From NCBI GenBank assembly GCA_003427395.1, contig BFEA01000713.1, positions 4,132 through 35,952 on the forward strand: DNA of 31,821 nucleotides, in the 5' to 3' direction. The notes beneath the pieces are model-generated. The model ran no database searches, had not been told where the DNA came from, and saw only the letters and a program-made list of their open reading frames with translations. The DNA is from Chara braunii. Taxonomy: Eukaryota > Streptophyta > Charophyceae > Charales > Characeae. The translations under genes and the position numbers were made by a program. Each line of letters opens with the position of its first letter. Within the stretch, counting starts at the first letter, position 1. Positions 31,756 to 31,821 of the stretch are shown in pieces.

Positions 31756-31821
31756 TGCCCAAAGTTACCACACAATTTTGTACTCTTAATCTTCTTTCCC
31801 CTCTGCTTTGTCTGCTACCGG

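Larger units (their letters stand above)
6429..31821 (-). mobile_element. Ty3/Gypsy-like LTR retrotransposon, nested in the older LTR
   Basis: Large LTR element read on the minus strand. Direct repeats begin at 6429 and 27895 (both TGTCGAGCGC) and stay collinear for at least 3.9 kb until the window ends. A tRNA-Asp primer-binding site sits 2 bp from the right repeat, which fixes the orientation. Order in the sense direction is 5' LTR, PBS, gag1, protease, RT/RNase H, integrase, gag2, long non-coding segment, 3' LTR. The protease-RT-RNase H-integrase order defines Ty3/Gypsy. Stops and frame changes in all coding blocks show a non-autonomous copy. The outer end of the 5' LTR and the target-site duplication lie beyond the window. 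Confidence 0.85.
27895..31821 (-). repeat. 5' LTR of the younger element (runs off the window)
   Basis: At least 3,927 bp, collinear with 6429-10326. It keeps about 26 bp at 28264-28289, related to the older LTR, that the other copy lacks. Between about 28567 and 28870 it has Ns at the same places as the left copy. An open frame at 29141-29602 on minus is shared with the left LTR only because the LTRs are similar. Confidence 0.9.

Overview
The window looks like a eukaryotic repeat-rich plant-lineage genome, most likely a charophyte alga such as Chara braunii. It is retroelement on retroelement, with no bacterial operons and no recognisable single-copy host gene. Plant signs are a primer-binding site complementary to the 3' end of tRNA-Asp and an L1-type LINE ORF1 with a DUF4283-like domain. 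From memory, unverified, the Gag-Pol also resembles proteins very common in the Chara braunii gene set. Scattered single Ns mark ambiguous consensus positions.

The layout is a nest of insertions. (1) Positions 1-3175 hold an AG microsatellite, a GC-rich stretch, an antisense U6-snRNA-like fragment and a broken LINE ORF1 on the plus strand. (2) At 3176 that ORF1 is cut by the LTR of an old LTR retrotransposon (3176-6428). This LTR carries a 451-bp Mutator-like MITE with a 9-bp target-site duplication. (3) At 6429 the old LTR is cut by a younger element of the same broad family. Its coding strand is minus and it fills the rest of the window: 3' LTR from 6429, interior, PBS at 27875-27892, and 5' LTR from 27895 running off the end.

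In its own (minus) direction the younger element reads: leader, gag1 with a CCHC knuckle, aspartic protease, reverse transcriptase/RNase H, integrase with a DD35E triad, then a second Gag-like ORF with its own CCHC knuckle. After that comes about 7 kb without genes before the 3' LTR. Every coding block has stops or frame changes, so this copy is dead, although the RT-to-integrase frame has five stops and no frameshift.

The most unusual structure is in the LTRs. An array of about 24 short hairpins sits at roughly 60-bp spacing in most of its length. All share an ACTTA-like loop, while the stem sequences change from unit to unit and stay paired, and the units form a six-hairpin higher-order repeat. 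A second cluster of hairpins in the LTR is tandemly duplicated with a compensatory base-pair change. The old LTR keeps diverged versions of both.
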